NCBI GenBank assembly: GCA_963932465.1
Contig: OZ010788.1
Span: 195,178,559 to 195,242,558 of the forward strand
Direction of reading: 5' to 3'
DNA from: Maratus speciosus
Lineage: Eukaryota > Arthropoda > Arachnida > Araneae > Salticidae
DNA length: 64,000 nt
In this document: positions 1 to 11,180 of the stretch, one piece after another
Numbering within the stretch: the stretch's first letter is position 1
Layout: every line of letters begins with the position of its first letter
Notes under the pieces: model-generated
The model's database searches: none
Seen by the model: only the letters and a program-made list of their open reading frames with translations
Told to the model about the DNA's origin: nothing
Program-made: the position numbers and the translations under genes

Positions 1-779
1 TGTAGCATTTCAACAATCGAGTACCGAATTTCAATTTGGATAGCCCCTAAAATAAGCTCTTTTAAAATAATTAATTTCTCGGAAACTAATCTCACGAATT
101 TCATGAAAATTTGGAATTAAGCTAATTGAAGGATGTAGAATCTATTTATGGTGGCAAATTTGGGCATTTCTATTGAAAAAAAAAAAAAAAACAAAAAACA
201 AAGCTTGGGTTCATTTTGATATGTAAATGGCCCCCTAAGCCAACTTTATATACTATATTTAAAAGTAGCGTTTATTTACGATACCAGTTGGTACCAGTAA
301 CTTTTTTCTACAATAATTTCTTGTAGAGTTAGTAGGGGGTGTTTACTTTTTTTTTCCACGACTGTATATTTCATCGCACGGTAACATGAAACGTACGTTT
401 ATCTAAATAAAGGTATTTTTCATTTTTATATCATTTTTAATCTTAGATGTACATTATTTTAACTAAAAATATCTGCTATATATTTTAAAGAGGTAAAATA
501 TATCGCTGTCTAATTTTGTAATGATTAAAGTATGATTAGAATGTGTATAAATTTTATACTGAAATTATAAGTAAATATTTTGCTTATACCAACATGATTT
601 TCAGTGCCATTTGTTCCTCATGTTTTAACAAAATGTGCAATGATAAAAAAGTAATATATATATATACTAAAACCTTCTCTGAAAAGTTATCTAACAGTAT
701 AAATTCCAGTGAAATTTGAAGCCTTCACACTGAGTAGTTCGATATACAGGGAGGTCAAAGTAGGGGTGTTTTAATTGTG

Positions 780-1740
780 GCTACCCTGTATATTAACCCT
801 TTCAAAAAATTATTTTCGAAACTTTTTTCGTGAGTCACCCCCCCCCCCCCCCTTCGTCTTTCGAAGCTCGCATCTTCTAAACACGGCAAAACGAAAAATA
901 CTCCCCACTATAAGGTACCTTTGGTTCTAGAATGCCGTAATTCGTTTGAAAAATGTATTTATAAACCGTTTCAAAAGAAAGAAATCGGCCTCCACGCTTC
1001 TGATCAACACATGATAAAAAGAAAAACATTAGACCATATTTACGTTTATTTTCCTTTCGATATGTGTTATCGCTTTAAAAAATATTAATATTAACCCTTT
1101 CAAAAAAATCGTTTCCGAGACTCACGTCTGCGACTTTTTATTTTTCTGTGATGTTTAAAATTCAGCATCAGCTTCAGAAATCAAAATATGTAAAAAAAAA
1201 AAAAAAAAGATACCAAAGCAATCTCTACAGTATCTACGTACAGTTTCCTTCAAAACGACAACATTCACTTTAAAAAATATTATTATTAACCCTTACAAAT
1301 CCTTTCATTTCCGAAAATCACGTTAGGGATTTCTGTTTCTTCTGCAATATTTAAAAATCTGCATCGCCTTTGGAAATCAAAAACGAAAAAAAAAAAAAAA
1401 AAAAAAGGGAAAAGAAACCATATCTACGTACTATTTCCTTTGAAACGACGTCTTCGGTTTAAAAAATATGAATATTAACCATTTCAAAAGAATTTCTTTC
1501 TGAAACCCACGTTCGCGAATTTCGTTGTTTCTGAAATTTTTAAAAATCGGCATCTATTTTCCTGTTCGAAATACATAAAACCCCCCCACTTAATTAGAGT
1601 ACTATTACTTTTAAATCGACGTCTTCAGTTAAAAAAATATTAATATTAACCCTTTCAGAATTTTTTTCTGAAACTCACCTTTTTCTGTCTTCCAGTGCCT
1701 TTGAAAATAAGTTCCTTGTTTTAATTCTTTTAATTTTTCC
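780..1740. repeat. Degenerate ~190-bp tandem repeat
   Basis: The phrase aaatattaatattaaccctt recurs near 1094, 1287, 1476 and 1648 (spacings about 193, 190 and 172), with an earlier weaker copy near 795. Each unit also carries a 'tttctg(a/t)ga..cac' segment and a run of A. Homopolymer runs (C 840-852; A near 1193-1209 and 1385-1406) punctuate the array. Confidence 0.6.
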
Positions 1741-1959
1741 TTCTGCGAATACGCTGGAAAACCTACATTTTCAATAAAAGGAAATATTTTTCAAAGTTAG
1801 AAGGAAAGAGGACGTTTTATATTATTTAGGCTTTCTCAGAAACTTTTGGTCAGAATTGAAAGTTTAATAATTCTAAACATCAGAAATTAAAGTGACAATC
1901 AGTCTAGCGAACATCCCTTAGTTCTTTTGGATTGATTTTCATTTAAAATATAAAATTAC

Positions 1960-2395
1960 TCAAATTTGAGAGTGTGTGCCATCGAAGGCAGTGGGGCTAA
2001 CATTAGGTACGTTTCGAAAGATTTTCGTTTAAATATATAAATTTATTCAACACTTATTTCAGGTATATTTAAGGTTATTGTCATACGTCCAGGCTATACC
2101 GGGTCTTTTGTTTAAAAATACAATGCCAAAACAGACCGGAGCGTGCGTAGCACACCCGGTGTGCGCTGCCGAACGTACTGTTTCCCCAACTCTAGGTTCG
2201 TTTGAATTGGTTTTCATTTTGAAATATATAACATACAAGTTTGAGGGTGTACGCTGCAGAAGAAAGTGGGTCCCCCGATATGAGAGTGATTTGGAAAGCT
2301 TTTAGTTTAAAAATATAATAAATCATTCAACACAGATTTTAGGTACATTTAAGGTTATTGTCACGGACCCGGACAGTGCCGGAGGGTCATATAGT
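1960..2395 (+). mobile_element. Two Helitron-like 3' tails, direct order
   Basis: Two related segments (about 1960-2110 and 2190-2395) contain attcaacac...ttttaggta.atttaaggttattgtca followed by a CCGG..gCCGG-type short hairpin. The second ends gggtcatatagt, resembling the hairpin + CTRRT terminus of Helitron-type elements. The same family is found reversed at 24781-25000 and forward ending at 30220. Helitron identity rests on the tail shape only; no Rep/helicase is present. Confidence 0.45.
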
Positions 2396-2853
2396 AATAA
2401 AATAAACTGTATTTATATGTATGTCTATGAGTACATAAATGTCTATATATATGTACAGCCGTGGAAAAAACAAGTAAACACCCACTGCTAACTCTGCAAC
2501 AAATTACCGTAAAAGAAAATTACAGGTACCAAACGATTGGAAATGAAGTCTACTTTTAAATGATGTATATAAATTTTGCTTACGGGGTAATCTGCATATC
2601 AAAACGAACCCAAACTTTGTTTTTTTTTTCAATAGTAATACCCAAGTTTGACACCATAAATAAATTCTACACCCTTCCCTCTATTCTACAACCATCACCA
2701 CCCTACATTATACCCTCCAAATTCTACAGCCTAAATCCAAATTTAAATGAAATTCGTACCATTAGTTTAAGAGAAATTAAATATTTCAAAATGAGCTTAT
2801 TTTAGGGGTTGTATCCAAATTGAAGTTTGGTACTCGATTGTTGAAATGCTACA

Positions 2854-3640
2854 GAATGTCATTGTCACTTTTTTTAATGTATTATTTCTTGCCAATATAA
2901 TCATTTCACTCGCTTAATATGTTTCCACTTTTGCTAGCCCAAAGATTCAATAAAATGAGTAAAATATATTTCTTTCAAATTATGCTTTTCTGCACATCAT
3001 AGACGGCCCTTTAAACCATCATTCTGACATTTTTTTATCATAATTCGAGAACTATTTCTAAGAAAAATTAGAAATTGAGAATTCGCATAAAGCAGAACAT
3101 AATAAGTATAAATTTATCAAAAAAAAAAAAAAAAAAAAAAAAAATGTTGGTTGCAATTAATATTTTTTTCGAATATTAATTTCGTAATTTCCACTGGTCT
3201 GCACTAATAAAGTTTACGTCATGTCAGGATCACATTAAACCAAATTATTATTTAAAATTAACAAAATTTTGTATGAAAATAAAATCCACGGGGCAAACAA
3301 AGTAATCAAATCTACAGATTTAAATTGATTAGCTAATACAAATAATTACGAAGTCTCAATAAAAGCAAATGGAAGCTGTAATTTAAAAGAGAAATTTTAA
3401 TTCGCTAAGCGAACAAACGTACGTCTCTCGGGCGGAGAACTATACATGATAACTTCACCAGTGAGAGAAAATGAAAGACTTCAAATGGCGCACAGTGGGA
3501 CGTTTTGACGATCTAGGTGGACAAAATTATGTCGTTAAAGTTTAATTAGTTTTTGCTGTTTTTTAATGCATCACTAATAAAAAAACTCAAACAGTGATAA
3601 ATATTTAGTTATTTAACAACAATGTCTTAAAATAAAAATA
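2854..3640. other. Intergenic, AT-rich, no gene seen
   Basis: No supported coding frame. A poly-A run lies at about 3119-3144. A segment at about 3485-3530 (cacagtgggacgtttt...ctaggtggacaaaat) reappears in inverted orientation at about 11715-11768, marking a dispersed repeat whose ends I cannot define. Confidence 0.5.
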
Positions 3641-4094
3641 CAGTGTGCTCACTAAAGTCCGTTCCCACCCTCTTAACTGCCGAACGACTGCATCTGTATT
3701 CATAAACGTGGTGCCTAGGTACAGTAAAGAGGCTATGTGTTACTAGATGACACCGCTTACAGTGCCAAGTGATGCAAAGTGGCGGCATTAGTACTCCTAT
3801 CGCGAAAACGGCTCGAAATATGGGATAAAAGTGAATGCCAAATTTGTAGAGCATCATCGATTTAGTTCGAAAGGACACAATCTGAACATGAATGCTAAAT
3901 GAATCCCGTTCTGAGCATGAATCTCGTTTTCGAGATAGGAATACTAACTTGGCTGTTTTGCACCAGGTGACGCTGGAAGCGGTGTCATATGGTAGAGCAT
4001 AGCTACTTTACTATACCTGGACACCACTTTTATGAGTGGTACCTGCAACCGTTCAGCAATTAAGAGCGTTGGAATGACTTTAGTGGGCACCCTG
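3641..4094. mobile_element. Foldback MITE with ~190-bp arms, TA target
   Basis: The left arm starts cagtgtgctcactaaagtc. The right arm, read on the other strand, starts cagggtgcccactaaagtc. Similarity continues through 'gacaccgctt' and 'attcctatc.cgaaaacg' to a short unpaired centre. Both ends are bordered by TA (3639-3640 and 4095-4096), as expected for Tc1/mariner-type mobilisation. No transposase is encoded; frames inside are incidental. Confidence 0.75.
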
Positions 4095-4289
4095 TACAAT
4101 GCATCGCAAATAATGCCTTAAAAATACTTGTTTTACAATTAAGTAAAAAAAACAAAAACAATTTAATGCACACATGTAAGTTAATATTCATTTATTTATT
4201 TTTGTCTACTCAGAATTTCTCGAGAAATTTGTGTAGTCATCCTGAAAAATAAAAAAATTAAAATAAAATCATATTAAACAAACTTTAAT

Positions 4290-4520
4290 GTTTTGTGGTA
4301 CCCTGTAAAACATATAAATGCTACCAAAATTATTTTGGTTGAAAAAATGCTGTTTTGTGAATAAATAACCTATATAAATTTTAATCAATTTGAAATAAAA
4401 TTTCAGCATATAGACGGTAATGTATTCGAACTTTTTATGTGTACCTGTAAAAGAAATACAACTGCTACGCACTTTGTGTTCAATTAAACCCCTTCGGGAC
4501 CGGCGGTTTTTACACAAATT
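4290..4520. repeat. Short remnant of 'CCTGTAAA...TGCTACG' tandem family
   Basis: Two units spaced ~143 bp: ccctgtaaaacatataaatgctacc at about 4300 and acctgtaaaagaaat..actgctacgcac at about 4443. The same unit forms the larger array at 34080-34860. Confidence 0.45.
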
Positions 4521-4708
4521 TTATTCGGATGGTACCACTTTTTTTTTAAAAAGTTACCTTTACTTAAACAATCACGAAAATGCACTGATTAATGAAACTA
4601 AATGTCTTTTTTACTGGTGACTAGAAAAAATTTTGTATGCTCGTTTTGAAGGTGCTTATATGCACCTGTGGTGATCTTTTAAATGCTATAGCCCAACGGG
4701 CGATAAAC

Positions 4709-4953
4709 CAGTGGCGTGGCGTCCGGTCATCGCTGGATGCGGCGATGACCAAGCAATATTTTAAAACTCTTAATAAGCTTTTAAAACTCTACGATCCAGT
4801 TTTAGCAGAACATTTGGAGTTCATGTATAAGTGAAGGTAAGATTTAAAGTTTCTTTTTTGAACATTCAACCATTGAATTTTAGAGTTAATAATTTTTCAC
4901 CACAAACTTAAATAATTGCGATGACCACCGAAAATTTTCACGCCACGCCACTG
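4709..4953. mobile_element. 245-bp hAT-type element with 8-bp TSD
   Basis: Ends are cagtggcgtggcg and cgccacgccactg, a perfect 13-bp terminal inverted repeat, followed inward by a second inverted block (ggtcatcgc / gcgatgacc). The flanking 8 bp are identical on both sides: cgataaac at 4701-4708 and 4954-4961. CAGTGGCG tips with an 8-bp duplication are typical of hAT elements. The exact duplication makes both boundaries certain to the base. Confidence 0.88.
4738..4834 (+). pseudogene. hAT transposase scrap inside the 245-bp element
   Basis: A short open stretch inside the element reads ...MTKQYFKTLNKLLKLY DPVLAEHLEFMYK, then stop. The YDPVLAEHL phrase resembles the segment found in DUF4371 / ZMYM1-like hAT transposases, where a 'YD.vL.eHl' block precedes the catalytic core. 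Only about 30 residues remain, with no DDE or dimerisation region, so it is a leftover carried by an internally deleted element. Family match is from memory of the motif. Confidence 0.5.
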
Positions 4954-5086
4954 CGATAAACGCGCCAGTCTGTTAGTGGTATGGCAACCCCTCCAATGTG
5001 GCAACCCTCCAGTGTACAGGTGGATTAGAAATAAGTTTGTTGTTCGAATGTGCAGATTGAAACTAGTATGTTGTGGCCATCACAAA

Positions 5087-6271
5087 ACTTTCTTCTATAT
5101 AAATCACGTCAATTAAATCATTTAAATAGTAAAAGAATTTACATCAATTTAGAACCAGTTTGTATCAAAGTATACCTGAATTTGAAGTTTGATGAAAATT
5201 CCTGCATTACTTATTGAAATAGAGCTGTAGGGGAAATTCTGAAAAATGCAACATAGCAGCGCCACCTGTTGAGCGATTTGTACCAAAACACAAACAGCAC
5301 TAATTCATATTAAGGTATACCGGAATCTGAAGTTTGATGAAAATCGGTGCATTAGTTCTGGGGCTAGAGCTATTGTGGAAATCACAAAAATGTAGCACAG
5401 CAGCGCCACCTGTTGAGCGATTTACACGAAAAGGTACAAAACATCAATTCATGTCAAGGACTAACTGAATCTGAAGTTTGATGAAAATCCGTGCATTAGT
5501 TCTGGACATTGAGCTATTGTGGAAATCGTGAAAAATGCTAAATAGCAACGCCACCTGTTGAGTGATTTACACCAAAACATAAACATCACTAATTCATATC
5601 CAGGTATACCTGAATCTGAAGTTTGTTGAAAACCCAAACATTAGTTCTTGAGATAGAGCTATTGCGGAAATCTAAAAAAATTCTGCATAGCAGCGCCACC
5701 TGTTGAGCGATTTACACCACAAGGGGCAAAACGTCAATTAATGTCAAGCACTAACTGAATCTGAAGTTTGATGAAAATCCGTGCATTATTTCCTGAGATT
5801 GAGCTATTACGAAAATCGTGTAAATGCTGCAAAATGCAGCATAGCAGCGCCATCTGTTGGGCGATTTGCACCAAAACGTTACCAGCACCAATTCATATCA
5901 AGGATTAACGGAATCTGAAGTTTTATAAAAATCCGTGCATTAGTTCTTGAGATAGAGCTTTTGCGGAAATCCTGCAAAATGCTACATGGCAGCCCCACCT
6001 GCTGGGCGATTTACACCAAAAACTAATCAGCACCAATCTATATCAGGGACTACCTGAATATAAATTTTTATTAAATTCTGTGCATTAGTTCTTGAGATAG
6101 AGCGCCCACAAAATTTGTGTCACATACAGACAGACAGACTCACAGACAGACATTTTTTAAAAACATGTTTTTTGGAATCTCTGACCCATAAAACGTGTAA
6201 ATCCGTCGAAAACTGGAATTCGAAAATTTTCATGAAACCAATACTTTCTCCTTGTCAAAATAGAAGAAAGT
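5087..6271 (+). mobile_element. Tandem-core element, ~146-bp monomers, GACA tail
   Basis: A perfect 12-bp inverted repeat bounds it: actttcttctat at 5087-5098 and atagaagaaagt at 6260-6271. The core is about six monomers carrying gccacctgttg(a/g)gcgattt at 5261, 5405, 5550, 5695, 5848 and 5993 (spacings 144-153). Each also has 'ctgaatctgaagtttgatgaa' and 'gtgcattagttcttgagatagagc'. After the core comes a cagacagacagactcacagacagaca block (about 6124-6153) and a unique tail. No coding capacity. Confidence 0.7.
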
Positions 6272-6801
6272 AAAAAGGAGTAGTGAAATGTTTTGGTGAA
6301 AGAAATAAAACTTATTATTTTAATTTAAGATATGAGTCAGATAATACATTTATTGAAATACTGAGCAATCACCTCAATGTGACCCGGTGTTTGAACGCAT
6401 ATTTATTTTGTGACTTTATATAGAGAATGTGCTACAGTTTTCGCGCCTTCGAAGGACAAAACCAAAGTGATTTTGTTCTATGTGTTTATGTTCTACAAAT
6501 GAAAAATAAATTGTGGAATATAATCAGCTAAATGCTGAAATGCTGCATCTGTGCATATATCTGCATATTGTGGAGAATTATGCAACTTCATATTAGGATT
6601 AACGATGTCCAGATAAGTTAAAAAAAATTCTTATTCTTTTTAATTTTGTTTTCATTTTAAGCTTTTTTATTTGTCCTACCCCCTTAAACTTTTATGTGAG
6701 CATTCTTTATTTTTAGTTTTATGAATTGTGAATTATATTTTTTATACTTGATTCAATTTTGAAATTTTTATTTGTATTTTGTTGGGAGGCATAAACATAC
6801 A

Positions 6802-7578
6802 ATGTCGGAAGTTAACGCAGTACAAATTCCTGTATATAACAGATCTGACCCTGCTTCATGGTTTATAATGTGCGAAAGCACATTTGCTCTCGCCACCCCA
6901 AAACCAATTACTGAATCGATTACTAAATATAATTATTTAGTATCCCATCTCCCGCCCGACATTGCATCATTAGTTCGCGATGTTCTTATAAAACCTGATG
7001 CTACTGATCCTTACGCTAAATTGAAAACTGAATTAATTAATCGTTCAGGTGAATCTTCTCAGCAGGAAATTCGTAAACTTTTATCTGGAGAGGAATTAGG
7101 AGGTCGCAAACCCTCAGAATTATTGCGCGATATGAGACGTCGTGCCGAATCTCTTAGCGTTCCCGAAAATTTAATGATGGAATTATTTCTTCAACGTTTA
7201 CCATCTTCGGTACAGTCAATTTTAGCCGCTGTTTCAAATCTTTCTTTAGATAAAGCAGCTGAAATTTCTGATAAAATACTTGAAGTTACCCCATCACCTG
7301 TTGAAAATTTAGCAGTTTCCAAAATAAATGACCATTCACTCGAAAGTAAATTGTTTCGCGAAATTGAAAAATTAAATAAAAGAATTGATCAGCTTTCAAC
7401 CTTTCGAGGTCGATTTTATATCCCATTCCGCGGATATAAAAATCCCCGTAATAGAAGTAATTCTACTAAGCGCGACTCTTCTGTGTGTTGGTTTCATCGT
7501 CGTTTTGGAAATAAGTGTAAGGAAGGAAAATGTGTCAAACCTTGTTCATGGACGGGAAATGCAGACAGCAAAGAATAG
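6802..7578 (+). CDS. Gypsy Gag-like protein
   Basis: 258 codons from the ATG at 6802; the frame stays open upstream, but that ATG (MSEVNAVQIP) is the natural start for arthropod Gypsy Gag. The first ~170 residues match the capsid-like domain of spider/insect Gypsy Gag by pattern: W-F near the start, an 'LPPDIAS' segment, and an 'EELGGRKPSELLR..RRRAES' helix. The C-terminus has a Cys/His-rich element (C-W-F-H ... C ... C ... C-S-W) of the form usual in this Gag group. It would assemble the RNA particle. It overlaps the protease frame by about 49 bp in another frame. Confidence 0.8.
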   Translation: MSEVNAVQIPVYNRSDPASWFIMCESTFALATPKPITESITKYNYLVSHLPPDIASLVRDVLIKPDATDPYAKLKTELINRSGESSQQEIRKLLSGEELGGRKPSELLRDMRRRAESLSVPENLMMELFLQRLPSSVQSILAAVSNLSLDKAAEISDKILEVTPSPVENLAVSKINDHSLESKLFREIEKLNKRIDQLSTFRGRFYIPFRGYKNPRNRSNSTKRDSSVCWFHRRFGNKCKEGKCVKPCSWTGNADSKE

Positions 7579-7916
7579 AGGCGACTTATTCTTTGCCCCA
7601 AGAATCACGTTGCCTATTTATTAGAGATCAAAAGACAAACGTTTCCTTTTTGGTCGACAGTGGGCCAGACGTGTCATTATTATGTGCTAATAACTTTCAA
7701 AAGAGAAATCCCTTCCAACAAAAGCTCTTTGCATCAAATTCATCAACAATTAATGTTTATGGACAAAAAACACTCACATTGGACTTTAAATTAAGGAGAC
7801 AATTTACATGGACTTTTCTAATTGCCAATGTCAGCACACCCATTCTTGGAGCTGATTTTCTCCATTATTTTGAATTGGTGCCTGATCTTCGTAATAAATA
7901 CGTCTTCGGGACATGA
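7530..7916 (+). CDS. Gypsy aspartic protease segment
   Basis: A 128-residue frame carrying the retropepsin active-site motif V-D-S-G at about residues 42-45, followed by a hydrophobic stretch and 'ILGADFL', the second conserved block of Gypsy proteases. It overlaps the end of Gag (7530-7578) in the -1 frame and its stop overlaps the pol ATG (ATGA at 7913-7916). In most Gypsy elements protease and RT share one frame, so the break at ~7914 may be a decay indel and not a programmed shift. Its role in an intact element would be Gag-Pol processing. Confidence 0.75.
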   Translation: MCQTLFMDGKCRQQRIEATYSLPQESRCLFIRDQKTNVSFLVDSGPDVSLLCANNFQKRNPFQQKLFASNSSTINVYGQKTLTLDFKLRRQFTWTFLIANVSTPILGADFLHYFELVPDLRNKYVFGT

Positions 7917-10567
7917 AAACTAAATTTCAATCCATTGGCCATATAAAACATACAAATTTCCATTCAGTAAAATTTGTTTTTAGTGATACTATTTATCATA
8001 AACTCCTACAGCAATTTACTTCCATCACGAAATTGCCAAATCCCAATCAACCCGTTAAACATATTACGGTTCATCATGTAATAACAAAAGGCCCTCCTGT
8101 CGTCGCAAAACCGCAAAGGTTAGCTCCTGATCGCTTACAAATTGCAAAACAAGAATTTCAAAACATGATCCAATTAGGACATCTGATACCTTCTAGTAGT
8201 AACTATGCATCTCCTCTCCATATGGTACCCAAAAAAGGTACGTTGGAGTGGCGACCTGTTGGTGACTACAGGGCTCTTAATTCTCAAACAATTAAAGATA
8301 AATACCCAATCCCTTGTATAGCAGATTTTACCAGTTCATTACATGGTTCAAAAATTTTCAGTCAGGTTGACCTTATAAAGGCACACCATCAAATCCCGGT
8401 CAACCCAGACGATATTCATAAAACCGCTATATGTACACCCTTTGGATTATATGAAAGTACACGAATGCAATTTGGATTATGCAACGCATCTGCGACTTTT
8501 CAACGTTTTATAGATGAAATCACCCGTAATTTGCCAGGTATTTATGCCTTTGTTGACAATATTCTTATTGCGTCTAAAAACACTGATGAACATTTGGAAC
8601 ATTTAATACTTTTATTTACAAAATTACAAGAATATGGACTTTGTATTAATGTTTCAAAATGCGTATTTGGAAAATCTACGATTGAATTTTTGGGATTTAA
8701 TCTTTCCGAAAAGGGAATTTCACCTCTTCCTGATAAAGTCGAGTGTATAATAAAATTTCCTCAACCAACCACTTTAACCCAATTGCGTCGATTTTTAGGA
8801 ATATTCAATTTTTACAGATGTTTCATCCCGAACGCTGCCAATATTCTTTCCCCCTTAGTACAATTATTAGAAGGGCATAAAAATAAGAAAAAACATCCTT
8901 CCCGTGTTCAAAAAACAACTGAACACCTTGAATGGAATGATCAAGCTGCTGCAGCCTTCGATGCTGTTAAAGATGCAATTGCTAACGCTACTCTTTTGAA
9001 GCATCCAATTCCTGGCGCTCAACTTAGCCTATGGGTAGACGCGTCCGATGTTGCAGTTGGGGGTACTTTGATGCAGTTTTCTGAGAATAATTGGGAACCA
9101 ATAGCTTTTTTTTCAATGAAGCTCAATTCGAGCCAACGTAAATGGTCAACGTATGATAGGGAATTATTCGCTATTTACTCTGCCATAAAAAAATTCAGGT
9201 ATATGTTAGAAGGACGACATATTCAAATATACACGGATCAAAAGCCACTAATTTATGCCTTTCAACAAAATCCAAATAAATGCTCCCCGTGGCAATTACG
9301 CCATCTAGATTTAATTTCACAGTATTCGACTGATATTCGGCATGTGAAAGGCTCTCAAAATATTGTTGCTGATGCACTTTCGCGTATTGAAATCGATTCA
9401 ATTACAGAATCTCCAGCATTAAATTTTCATGAATTTGCAGATGCACAGAAAAACGATCCTGAAATTCAAAAACTTTCTGAAAATAATACATCGTCTCATA
9501 AATTTGAACTGCCTTGTCGAATACCTTGTCAAACGTCTGACTGTAATTTGCTATGTGACGTCTCAACTGGAACTCCTCGTCCAATTGTTCCTAACTCCTA
9601 TCGAAAGCTTATTTTTGATCATCTTCACAAACTTTCCCATCCTGGTATAGCAGCTACTACTAAGCTCATATGCGCCAGACATGTATGGCCAGACATGAAG
9701 CGTCAAATTAAAACGTGGGTTCGATGTTGTGAACCATGCCAGCGCTCTAAAATACAGAGGTACACTAAGGCACCCTTGGGTACATTTGCTCTTCCGGATG
9801 CACGCTTTGATCAAATACATATAGATCTCGTAGGCCCTTTAGCTCCATCTGATGGCTATACTCATCTTTTAACGATAATTGATCGTTTTTCTAGATGGCC
9901 AGAGGCCATTCCTATCAAAGATACGCTAGCAACGACTGTATGCAGTGCGATATTCAATACATGGATCTCCCGCTTTGGTTGTCCTTCAGTCATCACATCA
10001 GACCAAGGTCCCCAAATGCGATCGGCTATATATGCCGAATTTACTCGCATGTAAGGCACGAATAAAATACGCACAACGGCATACCATCCAATTTCCAATG
10101 GAATTATCTAATGTTTTCACAGGCATCTTAAATCATCTCTGAAAGCTCACGAGAATGATAGATGGTCCGAGATACTTCCTGTAGTTCTCCTAGGTATCAG
10201 AACAGCCGTTAAAGAAGACTTGCATGCTTCTTGTGCTGAACTAGTGTATGGCACAACTTTACGACTTCCTAGTGACATGTTATCTACGTCAGTTATCCCA
10301 CCTTGTACTGATGATTTCATTACGAATCTTCACAACAATATGCGACTCTTAAATCCAGTAGCAACATCTGCTCATTGCACTGACAAGTATTATGTTAACC
10401 CATCTTTACAAACTTGCTCGCACATCTTTTTACGAGTTGACAGAGTGCAGCCGCCATTATCTCAGCCCTACACTGGTCCACATCCTGTCATTTCTCGCAC
10501 TAATAAAAACATGACCATAATGATTAAGGAAAAAAAATGCGAGTATCAATCGACCAGAATCAGATAA
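7913..10567 (+). pseudogene. Gypsy RT-RNase H-integrase, inactivated
   Basis: One reading frame runs from 7913 to 10567 with two in-frame stops, at 10052-10054 and 10109-10111. RT spans about residues 50-300, with the first catalytic Asp in V-D-L (153). The paired-Asp motif reads F-V-D-N (213-216, codon 8558-8560 is AAT), so one metal-binding Asp is lost. RNase H shows D376, E417 and D442. Integrase has an HHCC zinc region (H572/H576 to C606/C609) and core Asp residues 638 and 697. The second stop falls where the third catalytic acidic residue belongs. The C-terminal part after 10112 stays open. Expected roles are cDNA synthesis and integration; this copy cannot do either. Confidence 0.88.
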
Positions 10568-10721
10568 TAAATTTACTGAAATACTGAGCAATTACCTCAC
10601 ACCCATGGTCCCGAACAGGTTAAAAAATTCGATTGTGTTTCTCAATAACCTATAGTAATTTTGTAGAAATTTAATTAAAATTTCTGCTTTTTAGCAACAA
10701 TCTTTCCGCGATTTTTTGTGT

Positions 10722-11180
10722 GGCCCTGTAAAAAATGCATAATTTCTATGTTCGTCAAATTATAATTTAATAGCATTGTCATCAAAAAACACATGTAGGC
10801 AAAGTTTCAGCTCAATCAGGTAATTGAAAGTGGTTTAAAATTGTCTTGCAAAATTTGAACTAATCTTTTATGTGGCCCTGTAAAAAAAGCGTAACTGCTA
10901 GGTTCCATAAATTATAATAATATTGCATTGTCATCAGAATTACATATCCTGAGCAAAGTTTCAGCTCAATCAGATTATTGAAATTTGTTTAAAATTAACT
11001 TGCAAGTTTTAATCTAAATTTTTGTGAAACCCTGTAGAAACAGTAGTCTAAAAAAACTTCTACTTTCTTTAAGTCATAATAATATTGTATTGTCATTCAA
11101 ATTACACATTTATTCATTGTTTCGGCTTAACAGGATAATTAAAAGTGATTTAAATTTGACTTGCAAGATTTGAACTAAAC
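10722..11180. repeat. Degenerate ~151-bp tandem repeat
   Basis: Units begin ggccctgtaaaaa at about 10722 and 10872, and aaccctgtagaaa at about 11024. Each is followed by 'attgtcat' and 'aagtttcagctcaatcagg'. Three decayed units directly follow the Gypsy relic. Confidence 0.55.

Larger units (their letters stand above)
1..2853. mobile_element. Long-TIR non-autonomous element, ~2.85 kb
   Basis: Bases 1-372 are an inverted copy of 2447-2853. The outer tips pair as tgtagcatttcaac at 1 and its complement ending at 2853, and the similarity continues with scattered indels to a shared tttttccacg block at the inner ends. No transposase frame is visible inside; the interior holds degenerate tandem repeats and two Helitron-like tails, so the element is composite or has captured other repeats. 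The left tip coincides with the window edge, so the true end and any target duplication cannot be seen. A decayed single arm of the same family appears near 22440-22790. Confidence 0.72.
6334..10599 (+). mobile_element. Decayed Gypsy/Ty3 LTR retrotransposon
   Basis: Gag, protease, reverse transcriptase, RNase H and integrase follow in Gypsy order on the + strand. The unit is bracketed by a 43-bp direct repeat (6334-6376 and 10557-10599, 4 mismatches, sharing tactgagcaat), probably the conserved start of otherwise lost LTRs. If so, the 5' LTR would begin near 6334 and the 3' LTR is truncated. The 6377-6801 stretch would be LTR plus leader. Broken frames and lost catalytic residues show it is inactive. 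Confidence 0.82.
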
